Part shown: piece by piece, positions 22,204 to 34,023 of the stretch | How positions within the stretch are numbered: position 1 is the first letter of the stretch | Layout: the number at the start of each line of letters is the position of its first letter | NCBI GenBank assembly: GCA_026122235.1 | Contig: JAOCZM010000112.1 | Location: forward strand, 558,001 to 622,000 | DNA from: Vinca minor | Lineage: Eukaryota > Streptophyta > Magnoliopsida > Gentianales > Apocynaceae | Reading direction: 5' to 3' | DNA length: 64,000 nucleotides | The notes under the pieces: generated by a model | Database searches by the model: none | Seen by the model: the letters and a program-made list of their open reading frames with translations, nothing else | Told to the model about the DNA's origin: nothing | Position numbers and translations under genes: made by a program

Positions 22204-23228
22204 CTGATGAAGAACCGTGACGTACTAAGTACCAAAAGGTTTGACAGCGTAAGTTGTGCCGGATCTTTCTCTAATTCTCGAACTAGTTTCTAAGGAATAT
22301 AATCAGCGCAACGCTAAGGAAGAGTAATTATCGATGGAGGCTGAAACACCACAACAAGAGAAACTAAACTTGTTGATACAATATCTCAAAGAATGAATGA
22401 AATTCTACATAGAAGTTCAAAAACGAGAAGCTAAGGAATAACCTTACCAAAATATCAATATATCTAACGTCAATATTGTGTTGGCCGAACCCTCTATTAC
22501 ATAGAGTAACAATTCGGTTACAAGCAACAATAAGTAAGAGTCCTTGAAGAATTAGAACTCTTGAACAAAACAACTTGCTATCAAGTAAAACACTTAACCA
22601 AGAAGAGTCCTAGTAGATGTGGGACTCTTAACAACTAGATAACCAACTATGGACAACATGTCCTTTATTATGGCAACTACTTGCTATACGCATATAAATA
22701 CTCTAAATAAAGTAAATAACAAAGCTAGAAAATAATTAAAGTCTAGCATAGACTTTATTTGTACAAAGACTAAAATGCCCTTTAATTTCGTCCCAATTCT
22801 GGACAGCTCAACTTGTTCGACGATTTCGGATATTAAGAAGGCCGAATCTGATCTCGTGATCTCATGAAAGTTGTAGATCTGCCTCTTATCTTTAATATGC
22901 AACTAGAATAATCTCCATTGGATAACTAGATCGAAAGTTATGACCATTCTACCAAACTGTTTTAAAGTTGTCCAATTCCTCATCATCTTGTATGATTACT
23001 AAAATTGCCCTTCTCAGCCTCTTTGCTTGATAGGGCCTAATTGTACACTTGTGAACTTGAGAGGCTGACTTGTACAACATTCCTAGATGTAACTTAGCAT
23101 CCTCTTTATACTTTAGAACTCGGGTCAATGATGTTGATAGTTGCTTCACGTCCCTTGTTCTAATCCTCGATATTAGTCTATGTATGCGCTCCTTTGGCTT
23201 GGGCAGCCTCGAGGTTGGTACCGTATCA
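22204..23228 (-). repeat. Inverted family A LTR inside E5
   Basis: This complete LTR (TGATGAAGAACC to GGTACCGTATCA, 1025 bases) is oriented opposite to E5. Its end (GGTACC...) matches E2 and E4, not the GGGACC type of E5, so it came from a different subfamily. An open frame tail (23149-22949) matches the LTR tails of E2 and E4. Confidence 0.87.
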
Positions 23229-23999
23229 TATGCTCTTATGATATGGTTTCCGCACTTGATTTACCATGTAAGGCATCCTATGCCTTACAAATTATCGTGG
23301 TTGAATAATAATGGTGAAATCAAAGTGGATAAGCAAGTTGAGATAGAGTTCGAGATCAGGAGATATAAGGATTCGGTTTTGTGTGATGTGGTCCCGATGA
23401 CCGCAAGTCACATGATTTTGGGAAGGCCATGGCAATATGATTGAAGTGCAAATCACATGGGACGCGAAAATACATATCGGCTTCAAAAGGATAATTTAAA
23501 GTTTCTACTAACTCCTTTATCTTTAAATGCAGCATGTGAGGTACATAAACAAATGGCCATCAATAGAGAGAAGAGAGAAAACAAAGTAAAAGAGAGCGAG
23601 GGGAAAAATATGAGTGATCCGAACCTTGAGGTAAAATCTGAGAGAAAAAAGGAAGTAAAAGCCGTGAGCTTAGTGAGAGAAAAGGCAAGCTCACACAAAG
23701 AGAGAAAAGAGTGTTTATTTATCAACCCGGGAAAGGTAGATAGGGCGATACGAGCAAAACAAGCACTTGTTTTGTTAGTATTCCGAGAAATCGAAAGGTC
23801 TCTCCATTCTAATGATTTTTCTTTTGATCTAACATCATCTTCTCTCCCTAGTCTTGCTTTTGATCTTTTACAGGAATTCCAAGATGTATTTCTCAAGGAG
23901 TTGCGAAAGGGCTTCCTCCTATTCGCAGAATCGAGCATCAAATCGACTTCATTCCAGGAGCAAGTTTGCCAAACCGGGCTGCCTACCGAGCCAATCTAG
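23229..23999 (+). pseudogene. E5 protease C-terminal part and linker
   Basis: 23229-23444 reads into SHMILGRPWQYD, the end of the protease, then a TGA replaces the CGA of E1. 23457-23999 is the Lys/Glu-rich linker (KRENKVKESEGKN) and the FQDVFLKEL segment before RT, with a frameshift near 23920. The protease active site is absent. Confidence 0.82.
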
Positions 24000-25546
24000 A
24001 TGAGACCAGAGAAATACAAAGGCAAGTCGATTTACTTCTTGAGAAGGAGCAGGTAAGAGAATCATTAAGTCCTTGCGCTAGTCCGGTAATTTTAGTACCT
24101 AAGAAAGAAGGGACTTTCAGATTATGTACGGATTGTCGCGATATTAATAAGATAACTATTAAATATAGACATCCGATTCCTTGCTTAGATGATATGCTAG
24201 ATGGGTTAAGTGGTGCTTTAATATTTTCTAAAATTGATTTAACTCAAGGCTATCACCAAATTAGAATGAAAGAAGGTGATGAATGGAAAACCGCTTTTAA
24301 GACTAAATATGGATTATATGAATGGATTGTTATGCCTTTTGGTCTTACTAATGCACCTAGTACTTTCATGAGATTAATGAACTACATATTTCGGCATTGT
24401 TTTGGCAAATTTATTGTAGTTTATTTCGATGACATTCTTGTTTATAGTAAAAACTTAGAAGAGCATATAGAACATCTTAAAATTGTTTTTACTATTCTAA
24501 GAGTGCAAACATTATATGGTAAACTTGAAAAGTGTGTTTTTTGCACTAATTCGGTTAACTTTCTTGGATATATAGTTAGTTCACAAGGTATTTGTGTTGA
24601 TCCGGTAAAAATACAAGCCATTCAAGAGTGGCCGAGACCAACAAGTGTGACACAAGTTAGATCGTTTTATGGGTTAGCAAGCTTTTATAGGCGTTTTATT
24701 CGTGATTTTAGCACGATTGCTGCCCCATTAAATGAAGTTGTGAAGAAAAACGTCTCATTCTTTCGGGACAAGCCGCAAGAAGAATGCTTCGAGAAGATGA
24801 AACAATTACTTACTTGTTCTCCCGTTTTATCTATACCTAACTTTAATTTAATGTTTGAAGTTGAATGTGATGCTTCAGGTTTAGGTATTGGGGCTGTTTT
24901 ACAACAACAAGGTAAACTTTTAGCATATTTTAGTGAGAAATTAAGCAACGCTTCGCTTAATTATCCTACTTATGATAAGGAGTTATATTCCATTGTTTGG
25001 GCGTTAGAAACTTGGCAACACTACTTGATTGCAAGGGAATTTGTCATTCATACCGATCATGAGTCAATCAAGTATCTAAAAGGCCAAAGTAAGTTGAATA
25101 AAAGACATGCAAGGTGGGTTTCATTTATCGATAATTTTCCATACATCATCAAATACAAGAAAGGTAAAGAAAACATCGTTGCCGAATGCATGCTAAATTA
25201 CTTGGATTTGATAATATCAAAGCATAATATAAGGACGATTTGGATTTTTCTGATTTATATACCAAATGTGAGCTCTCGGCTCAAAATGAATTTTTCAGAT
25301 TTGAAGATTTCTTATTCAAAAGCAATAGATTGTGTAATTCCATCATGTTCTATTCGAGAATTAATTGTTAGGGAAGCACATTGTGGCGGCTTAATGGGTC
25401 ATTTAGGTGTTGTCAAAACTTTGGATATTTTACATGAACACTTTTATTGGCCTAAAATGAAAAAGGATGTTAGGAAAATATGTGAACTTTGCTTGAAATG
25501 TAAAAAGGCTAAAAGTACAAGCAAATCTCATGGATTATACATGTAA
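23966..25546 (+). pseudogene. E5 reverse transcriptase, RNase H and integrase zinc module
   Basis: This 526-residue open frame is the best-preserved pol in the window. RT has KIDLTQGYHQIRMKEGDE and the catalytic YFDDILVYSKN (about residue 152). RNase H has VECDASGLGIGAVLQQQ, KELYSIVWALETWQ and IHTDHESIKYL. An H2C2 module follows (HCGGLMGHLG, CELCLKC). The linker after KENIVA lacks the DALSRR found in E1. A local 43-base duplication at 25499-25575 brings in a TAA and removes the PLPIPSSPW segment, separating this part from the integrase core. Confidence 0.9.
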
Positions 25547-25584
25547 AAAGGCTAAAAGTACAAGCAAAGCTCATTGACTTATCC

Positions 25585-26703
25585 ATGGATTTTATCTTAG
25601 CATTACCGAGGTCTCAAAGAGGTAATGATAGTATCATGGTTATCGTAGATCGTTTTTCTAAAATGTCTCACTTTATTCCTTGCAGGAAAACAAACGATGC
25701 AAGTCATGTTGCGGATTTATTCCTAAAGGAGGTGGTGTGGCTTCATGGGATTCCGAGAACCATAGTAAGTGATAGGGACGTAAAGTTCTTAAGTTACTTT
25801 TGGAAGACATTATGGAATAAGTTGGGGACTAAGTTGCTATTTTCCACATCTAGTCATCCTCAAACCGACGGCCAAACTGAGGTAACAAATAGAACTTTAG
25901 GTGTTTTACTTCGCGTTTTAATTCAAAAGAACTTAAAAAGGTGGGAAGAATGTTTACCTATTGCTGAATTTGCATGTAATAGAACTTTACATTCTACTAC
26001 AAATAATTCTCCGTTTGAAGCTGTTTATGGTTTTTATCCTTTAACCTCGTTGGATTTAATTCCTTTACCTGTTGATGAGTATTCTGATATAGAAGGTGAC
26101 TCTAGAGCTGATTATATACAAAATTTACATCAACAAGTAGCCGAGAATATCAAGAAAATGAATGAACAAGTTGCACATCAAGACAACAAGGGCCACAAGA
26201 AAATTTCGTTTGAAGTTGGTGATTGGGTTTGGTTACACCTTCGGAAAGATCGATTTTCCAATGAAAGAAAGATTAAATTGCATCCAAGGGGAGATGGACC
26301 ATTCCAAGTCGTTGCAAAGATCAATGATAACGCATATAAGATAGACTTAAAAGTTGCGTACGGCGTACATTCTACTTTTAATGTTTCTGACTTATCTCCT
26401 TTCGATTTTGATACAGACTATGTGGCTGATCACGGTGATGATTTGGGGACGAATCATGATTTTCAAGGGGGAGGGGATGATACGGGACCAAGGCAAGGGC
26501 AGCCCTACTTAACAGATCCACTTGTCAACATTCAAGGACCGATGACAAGATCAAGGACAAGAAGGACTTTAGAGAATATTGCAACGATGATCCGAGATAT
26601 TAAAGTTAAAAAGGAAGTGAAACTTCAACTAGAAGATGATGACAAAGTCAACCTCTTAACTTCCAAGGATATACAATTCGACCCAAAGAAGCAAAGTCGC
26701 TAA
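25585..26703 (+). pseudogene. E5 integrase core and LTR-encoded tail
   Basis: The frame has all three catalytic regions (VDRFSKMSHFIPC, VSDRDVKFL, TDGQTEVTNRTLG) and a GPY/F-like module (PRGDGPFQVVAKINDNAY). At 26465-26477 the polypurine tract is read as QGGGDD. The last 75 or so residues (including GPMTRSRTRRT) lie inside the 3' LTR. I treat it as a pseudogene because it is cut from RT by a stop, but the domain itself looks intact. Confidence 0.9.
26465..26477 (+). other. E5 polypurine tract
   Basis: AAGGGGGAGGGGA directly precedes TGATACGG, the first bases of the 3' LTR. Confidence 0.9.
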
Positions 26704-27293
26704 AAAGGCATTTTAGTCTTTTTACATATTAAAGTCTATTCTAGCCTATTCTAGACTATTCTAGACTTTAATTATTTTCAGCATATTATTTACATTGTTT
26801 ATGCGTGTGATAGCAAGTAGATGCTATAATAAAGGACTTGTTGTCCATGTGTTAGTTAGTTGGTTATTAAGAGCCCTACTACAACTAGGATTCTTCATAA
26901 GTTTGTTAACTTATTCTAGCATAGCCGCCTAGTTTTTAAGTGTTTTACTTGATAGCAAGTTGTTTTGTTCAAGAGTTCTAAGTCTTCAAGGACTCTTACT
27001 TATTGTTGCTTGTAACCGAATTGTTACTCTATTTAATAGAGGGTTCGGCCAAGATGTAAACTTACGTTAGATATATTGATATTTTGGTAAAGTTATTCCT
27101 TAGCTTCTCGTGTTTGAACTTCTAAGTAGAATAGTTTCTTTTGTTGTGGTGTTTCAGCCTCCATTGTTAAATAGCCATCCTTAGTGTTACGTTGATTAAA
27201 TTCCCTTAGAAACTAGCTCGAGAATTGAAGAAAGATCGGGCTCAAGCTCAAAGTCAAACTCTTTGGTACTTAGTACCATTCGGTTCTTCATCA
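26478..27293 (+). repeat. E5 3' LTR
   Basis: It is 816 bases, TGATACGGGACC to GTTCTTCATCA. It starts directly after the polypurine tract and ends at the GATCT target copy. The integrase frame uses its first 226 bases. Confidence 0.92.
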
Positions 27294-27298
27294 GATCT

Positions 27299-27690
27299 GC
27301 TCTTCTTCTAACTATACATTCTTCATTCCACCACTTTAATGCATAACTATAAAATCCCACAGCTGCCATCTGTACCTTTTTACCCTCCGATTAATCATGA
27401 ATAGCAAACATAAGATTGAGCTTGTGTATGCATTCAAATAAATATTCATGATCATTCGTACCTTCAAAATATGGGATCTTGATTGCACCAACAGGGTTGT
27501 CAAATTGCTAAAATTTATCATCCCTTCTCGGCTCACAAGGATAAAAATTATAATTATCATATCTTGATTTTGTTCCATGTTGAGAGCCATACCTTTTATC
27601 ATCATAATCAAAGTTGTCATCTTCCTGATCAATTTGTTGCCTCATCTTGCGCTTGAATTGTAGTGTTGATTCCATAAAAAGCGTATTACC
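27299..27690 (-). pseudogene. C3 gag, N-terminal part
   Basis: This continues the C3 gag after E5. It has the same residues as C5 and C7 (RRDDKFQQ, KRYGSQHGTKSRYD) but in shifting frames with stops. Confidence 0.78.
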
Positions 27691-28166
27691 CCCAAGATTT
27701 CGCCTTGTTTTGATGATCCTTCATGAAATAGGTTAAAGAAAGAATGCTGGAATAATTTTGAAAATCCTAATCCTAATCAAGAAAAGAAGATACTTTTAAA
27801 GGTGTCTTTTTATGTTTAGGAAAAGAAGATCTCAATATTTGCGTTTCTTGATTCTTTTCTTTCTTTTTCTTTACTAACCCTTTTTTTGGATGAAAATTAT
27901 CAAGGATTCAGGCTTGAAGGCTTTTCAATTCTTGATCTTGGATTTAACAACACGACAAACAAGAAGAAAAGGGGTGAACGATTACCAATTCTTGAGACGA
28001 GTCTTGAAACTACTTTGAATCAAGAAGTTTGCTTTTGGCTTGTTCACTAAATAGTCTCTCGGCTGAATTTTCTGTCTTGGACCTAAATATTTCTCTTTAT
28101 TTTATCACTTTCTAGCGAACAATAAAATTTTCAAGAAAGCAGAAAAGGTACACCAAGAAAGAGATA

Positions 28167-28186
28167 AACCTTTTTCTCTGATACCA
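28167..28186 (-). other. C3 primer binding site (one mismatch)
   Basis: The minus strand reads TGGTATCAGAGAAAAAGGTT, one change from the other copies. It lies two bases from L4. Confidence 0.85.
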
Positions 28187-28188
28187 AC

Positions 28189-28976
28189 GGATGAAGAAAC
28201 CTTGATAACTTGTATCAACATTCAACAACGAAAAGGGTTGAAACGGATCTTTCTCTTCCTTGAAAAAGGTTTACAAGTGAATGCAATCAACGCACCTCCA
28301 AGAAGGTCGATTATAAATGGGGGCCGAAACACCACAACAAACGAAACTACCTTGTTGATACAGTAACTCAAAGAATGAATGAAGTTCTACATAGAAGTTC
28401 AATTCACAAGTTACTAAGGAATAACCTTAAGAAATATAATATATCAACTCTAAATAATACTTGGCCGGATTCCCTCTTAAATAGAGTGGAATTTCGGTTC
28501 CAAGGAACCCACAAGGAAGAATCATAATTAAGTTAGAATTCTCCTATCCTAGAATAGTATAATTGAACCACTACCTACACGTGGACAACATGTCCTTTAT
28601 TATAGCCTTATCTAGATAATGGCGCCTAAAATATAATTAAAGTAAATACTATAAGGCTGAAATTCTAATTAAAGTCTAGAATAGACTTTAATTTAGAAGT
28701 TTCCTAAAAAGCACTTTAACCGTTTTCCTTCCGATTGTGTATCTTGCCTTCAAATGAGATTAAGTGGATTTGATCTTTGTGTCTTGCATTCTCAGAAGGC
28801 TAATTTGTCCCATTGATCTTTAGATTAATTACTTTAAGCACTTGGAACAAAGGCTTTCTTTGGGGACTTGGATTTGGAATGCATGAGTTAAGAACTTGTA
28901 ATTTGGATGAATGACCTCTTTTAACTTCGTGGATGATCCTTCATCATTCCCTCATTCTTGAAAATTTTCCTCATCA
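28189..28976 (-). repeat. Family C LTR L4
   Basis: It is 788 bases, beginning GGATGAAG (TGATGAAG with one change) and ending TCCTCATCA. It serves as 5' LTR for C3 and as 3' LTR for C4. Confidence 0.88.
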
Positions 28977-29402
28977 CCCCTTCCCCTTGTAAAGGATTCG
29001 TCCTCGAATCTCCAAAGTCGTGGAAAAGAAGTTTAAGATCACTCGTCTTTCAACACATCATTTGGCATGCTTTCTATCTTGGTCTCGGCTTCATACTTTC
29101 CTTCTTGACTTTCCCAATTTTCATCATCTTGTATTATCACTATATCATTGTTTGCACAATCCATATCAAGATGGTCTTGTTTGTGGCACTTGGAACATTC
29201 GGTTGGCATTGAAGATGAACAATTTGTCTCCCCCTTTGAAGATGAATCCGTGTCTGATTGGGAGAATTTTGGTTGTTCAACAAGAGTTTTTTTGTTGATC
29301 AATTTATCCTCTCGCTCTATTATTTCATGGAGTTCATGCCATATTTGTCTTCCTGATCAATTTGTTGCCTCATCTTGCGCATGAATTGTTGTGTTGATTC
29401 CA
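28977..29402 (-). pseudogene. C4 gag (core deleted)
   Basis: 29302 to about 29015 holds the knuckle (CSKCHKQDHLDMDC) and tail. At about 29340 the sequence jumps straight to the N-terminal region (the minus strand of CCTGATCAATTTGTTGCCTC), so the capsid core, roughly 900 bases, is gone. Confidence 0.83.
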
Positions 29403-29902
29403 TAAAAAGAGTATTACCTTCCAAAATTTCGCCTTGTTTTGATGATCCTTCACGAAATAGGTTAAAGCTAGAATAATCTTGAAAATCCTAATCCTAATCA
29501 AGAAAAGAAGATACTTTTAAAGGTGTCTTTTTATGTTTAGGAAAAGAAGATCTCAATCTTTACGTTTCTTGATTCTTGTTCTAGATTCTTTTCTTTCTTT
29601 TTCTTGACTTACCCCTTTTCTTGGATGAAAATTATCAAGGATTCGGGCTTGAAGGCTTTTCAATTCTTGATCTTGGATTTAATAACACGACAAACAAGAA
29701 GAAAAGGGGTGAACGATTACCAATTCTTGAGACGAGTCTTGAAACTACTTTGAATCAAGAAGTTTGCTTTTGGCTTGTTCACTAAATAGTCTCTCGGCTG
29801 AATTTTCTGTCTTGGACCTAAATATTTCTCTTTTTTTTTATCACTTTCAAGCAAACAATAAAATTTTCAAGAAAGTGGAAAAGGTACACCAAGAAAGAGA
29901 TA

Positions 29903-29922
29903 AACCTTTTGCTCTGATACCA
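29903..29922 (-). other. C4 primer binding site
   Basis: The minus strand reads TGGTATCAGAGCAAAAGGTT, two bases from L5. Confidence 0.9.
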
Positions 29923-29924
29923 AC

Positions 29925-30685
29925 TGATGAAGGAACCTTGATAACTTGTATCAAGATTCAACAACGAAATGGTTGAAACGGATCTTTCTCTTCCTTGAAA
30001 TCAGTTTACAAGGGAATATAATCAACGCAACTCCAAGAAGGTCGATTATCAATGGGGGCCGAAACACCACAACAAGCGAAACTACCTTGTTGATACAGTA
30101 ACTCAAAGAATGAATGAAGTTCTACATAGAAGTTCAATTCACAAGTTACTGAGGAATAACCTTAAAATAATAATATATCAACTCTAAATAATACTTGGCC
30201 GAATTCCCTCTTAAATAGAGTGGAATTTCGGTTCCAAAGAACCCACAAGGAAGAATCATAATTAAGTTAGAATTCTCCTATCCTAGAATAGTATAATTGA
30301 ACCACTACCTAAACACGTGGACAACATGTCCTTTATTATAGCCTTATCTAGATAATGGCGCCTAAAATATAATTAAAGTAAATACTATAAGGCTGAAATT
30401 CTAATTAAAGTCTAGAATGCCCTTTAACCATTTTCCTTCCAATTGTGTATCTTGCCTTCAAATGAGATTAAGTGGATTTGATCTTTGTGTCTTGCATTCT
30501 TTGAAGGCTTATTTGTTCCATTCATCTTTAGATTAATTACTTTAAGCACTTGGAACAAAGGCTTTCTTTGGGGACTTGGATTTGGAATGCATGAGTTAAG
30601 AACTTGGTAATTTGGATGAATGACCTCTTTTAACTTCGTGGATGATCCCTCATCATTCCCTCAGTCTTGAAAATTTTCCTTATCA
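29925..30685 (-). repeat. Family C LTR L5
   Basis: It is 761 bases, TGATGAAGGAACC to CCTTATCA, followed by the polypurine-tract complement at 30686-30700. It lacks about 20 bases around the AAAGTCTAGAATAGACTTT palindrome. It is shared by C4 and C5. Confidence 0.9.
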
Positions 30686-31956
30686 CCCCCTTCCCCTTGT
30701 AAAGGATTCTTCCTCGAATCTTCAAAGCCGTGGAATGGAAATTTAAGACCACTCTTGTCTTTCAACACATCATTTGACATGCTTTCTATCTTGGTCTCGG
30801 CTTCATACTTTCCTTCTCGACTTTCCCAATTTTCATCATCTTGTGTTATCACTATATCAATGTTTGGGCAGTGCATATCAACCTGGTCTTGTTAGTGGCA
30901 CTTGGAACATTCCGTTGGCATTGAAGATGAACAATTTGTCTCCCTCTTTGAAGATGAATCCGTGTCTGTTTGGAAGAATTTTGGTTGTTCAAGAAGAGTC
31001 TTTTTGTTGATCAATTTATCCACTCGCTATATTATTTCATAGAGTTCATCCATATTTGTCTCCCAAGTTGAAGATGGAATGGCGGCTGGTTGGATTTCTT
31101 TTAATTGAGGTATGGTTGTTATGGCAGCCCCAAAACGTCTCTTATTCTCACTTTGTCCTCGCCCAAAACCAGAATTTGTAGGGGCTGATTTGGTTTTTTC
31201 CAAGGTGAAAATTTATCCGAATTAGTCCCTTTCTTCTTCTTTTTGATTCGCCTATCAATTTTCTCCACATGGTTCACCATCTCCATTATATCAACGTGAT
31301 TAGCTCTTTCCACTTTTAGCCTAATATCATCATTCAAACCAGCCATGAATCGATTCAACGTAGCTTCCATATTTTCTTGAATATCAACTCGAATCATGGC
31401 TAATCTCATCTCTTCATAATATTCATCTATGGATTTAGTACCTTTTGTAAGCATATTTGTAAACGTTTGACATCTTCCCTAATGTCATGTTGAGAAAAAA
31501 TCTCCGTTTCATCTCAGCTTTCATATCATTCCAACTATCAATAGGTCGCTGATCCGCTCTTCTTCTAACTATACATTCTTCTTTCCACCACTTTGATGCA
31601 CAACTATAAAATCCCACGGATGCCATCTTTACCTTTTTACACTCCGAATAATCATGAATAGTAAACAAAAGATTAAGTTTGTGTATCCATTCAAATAAAG
31701 ATTCATGATCATTCGTACCTTCAAAAGATGGGATCTGGATTGCACCAACAGGGTTGTCAAATTGCTGAAATTTATCATCCCTTCTCGGCTCACAAGGATA
31801 AAAATTATAATTATCATATCTTGATTTTGTTCCATGTTGAGAGCCATACCTTTTATCATCATAATCAAAGTTGTCATCTTCCTGATCAATTTGTTGCCTC
31901 ATCTTGCACATGAATTTTTGTGTTGATTCCATAAAAAGCGTATTATTACCTTCCAA
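30661..31956 (-). pseudogene. C5 gag
   Basis: 31956-31435 holds the N-terminus (MEGNNTLFMEST, IPSFEGTNDHESLFEWI, WWKEECIVRRRADQ). 31454-31119 holds the capsid end (FMAGLNDDIRLKVERANH) and the basic linker. A stop falls inside the zinc knuckle near 30893. 30876-30661 holds the remaining tail. There are at least two frameshifts. Confidence 0.85.
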
Positions 31957-32432
31957 GATTTCGCCTTGTTTTGATGATCTTTCACGAAATAGGTTAAAGA
32001 AAGAATGCTAGAATAATCTTGAAAATCCTAATCCTAATCAAGAAAAGAAGATACTTTTAAAGGTGCCTTTTTATGTTTAGGAAAAGATGATCTCATTATT
32101 TACGTTTCTTGATTGTTTTCTTTGTTTTTCTTGACTTACCATTTTTCTTGTATGAATATTATCAAGGATTCAGGCTTGAAGGCTTTTCAATTCTTGATCT
32201 TGGATTTAATAACACGGTAAACAAGAAGAAAAGGGGTGAACGATTACAAATTCTTGAGACGAGTCTTGAAACTACTTTGAATCAAGAAGTTTGCTTTTGG
32301 CTTGTTCACTAAATAGTCTCTCGGCTGAATTTTCTGTCTTGGACCTAAATATTTCTCTTTTTTTTTTTTATCACTTTCAAGCAAACAATAAAATTTTCAA
32401 GAAAGTGGAAAAGGTACACCAAGAATGAGATA

Positions 32433-32452
32433 AACCTTTTGCTCTGACACCA
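32433..32452 (-). other. C5 primer binding site (one mismatch)
   Basis: The minus strand reads TGGTGTCAGAGCAAAAGGTT, two bases from L6. Confidence 0.87.
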
Positions 32453-32454
32453 AC

Positions 32455-33244
32455 TGATGAAGGAACTTTGATAACTTGTATCAAGATTCAACAACGAAAT
32501 TGGTGAAACGGATCTTTCTTTTCCTTGAAATGAGTTTACAAGGGAATATAATCAACGCAACTCCAAGAAGGTCGATTATCAATGGGGGCCGAAACACCAC
32601 AACAAGCGAAACTACCTTGTTGATACAGTAACTCAAAGAATGAATGAAGTTCTACATAGAAGTTCAATTCACAAGTTACTAAGGAATAACCTTAAGAAAT
32701 ATAATATATCAACTCTAAATAATACTTGGCCGAATTCCCTCTTAAATAGAGTGGAATTTCGGTTCCAAGGAACCCACAAGGAAGAATCATAATTAAGTTA
32801 GAATTATCCTATCCTAGAAAAGTATAATTGAACCACTACCTAAACACGTGGACAGCATTTCCTTAATTATAGCCTTATCTAGATAATGGCGCCTAAAATA
32901 TAATTAAAGTAAATACTATAAGGCTGAAATTCTAATTAAAGTCTAGAATAGACTTTAATTTACAAGTTTCCTAAAATGCCCTTTAACCATTTTCCTTCCA
33001 ATAGTGTATCTTGCCTTCAAATAAGATTAAGTGGATTTGATCTTTGTGTCTTGCATTCTTTGAAGGCTTATTTGTCCCATTGATCTATAGATTAATTACT
33101 TTAAGCACTTGGAGCAAAGGCTTTCTTTGGGGACTTGGATTTGGAATGCATGAGTTAAGAACTAGGTAATTTGGATGAATGACCTATTTTAACCTCGTGG
33201 ATGATCCCTCATCATTCCCTCATTCTTGAAAATTTTCCTTATCA
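32455..33244 (-). repeat. Family C LTR L6
   Basis: It is 790 bases, TGATGAAGGAACT to CCTTATCA. It carries private changes shared only with L7: GACAGCATTTCCTTAATTATAG where others have GACAACATGTCC..., and CTAGAAAAGTATAATTG. Confidence 0.9.
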
Positions 33245-33964
33245 CGCCCTTCCCCTTGTAAAGGATTCGTCCTCGAATCTTTAAAGTCGTGGAACGGAAG
33301 TTTAAGATCACTCTTGTCTTTCAACACATCATTTGGCATTCTTTCTATCTTGGTCTTTATACTTTCCTTCTTGACTTTCCCAATTTTCATCATCTTGTGT
33401 TATCACTATATCAATGTTTGGGCCGTCCATATCAAGATGGTCTTGTTTGTGGCACTTGGAACGTTCCGTTGGCATTGAAGATGAACAATTTGTCTCCCCC
33501 TTTGAAGATGAATCCGTGTCTGTTTGGGAGAATTTTGGTTGTTCAACAAGAGTCTTTTTGTTGATCAATTTATCCACTCGCTCTATTATTTCATGGAGTT
33601 CATCCATATTTGTCTCCCAAGTTGAAGATGGAATGGCAGCTGGTTGGATTTCTTTTAATTGAGGTGTGGTTGTTATGGCAGCTCCAAAATGTCTCTTATT
33701 CTCACTTTGCAGCCATCCAAAACCAGAATTTGAAGGGGGCTGATTTGGTTTTTTCCAAGGTGAAAATTTAGCCGAATTAGTCCCTTTCTTCTTCTCTTTG
33801 ATTCGCCTATCAAATTGCTCCGCATGGTTCACCATCTCCATTATATCAACATGATTAGCTCTTTCCACTTTTTCCCTAATATCATCATTCAAACCTACCA
33901 TGAATCGATTCAACGTAGCTTCCATACTTTCTTGAATATCAACTCGAATCATGGCTAATCTCAT
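33245..33964 (-). pseudogene. C6 gag (N-terminal half missing)
   Basis: The 211-residue frame (33964-33329) covers the capsid end (FMVGLNDDIREKVERANH), the basic linker and a knuckle in which the first Cys is Arg (RSKCHKQDHLDMD). At about 34023 gag jumps into LTR L7, as C1 does into L2, so leader, primer site and gag N-terminus are lost. Confidence 0.85.
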
Positions 33965-34023
33965 CTCTTCATAATATTCATCTATTGAATTAGTACCTTA
34001 CGTAAGCATTTGTAAACGTTTGA

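Larger units (their letters stand above)
22132..27293 (+). mobile_element. E5: gypsy element (family A, plus strand) inserted in C3 gag, 5' part rearranged
   Basis: The outer ends TGATACGGGACC and GTTCTTCATCA are flanked by GATCC (22127-22131) and GATCT (27294-27298), a 5-base target duplication with one change. The 3' LTR and most of pol are present. The 5' LTR is reduced to a tip of about 48 bases, and leader, gag and half of the protease are replaced by an inverted LTR of another subfamily. Confidence 0.87.
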
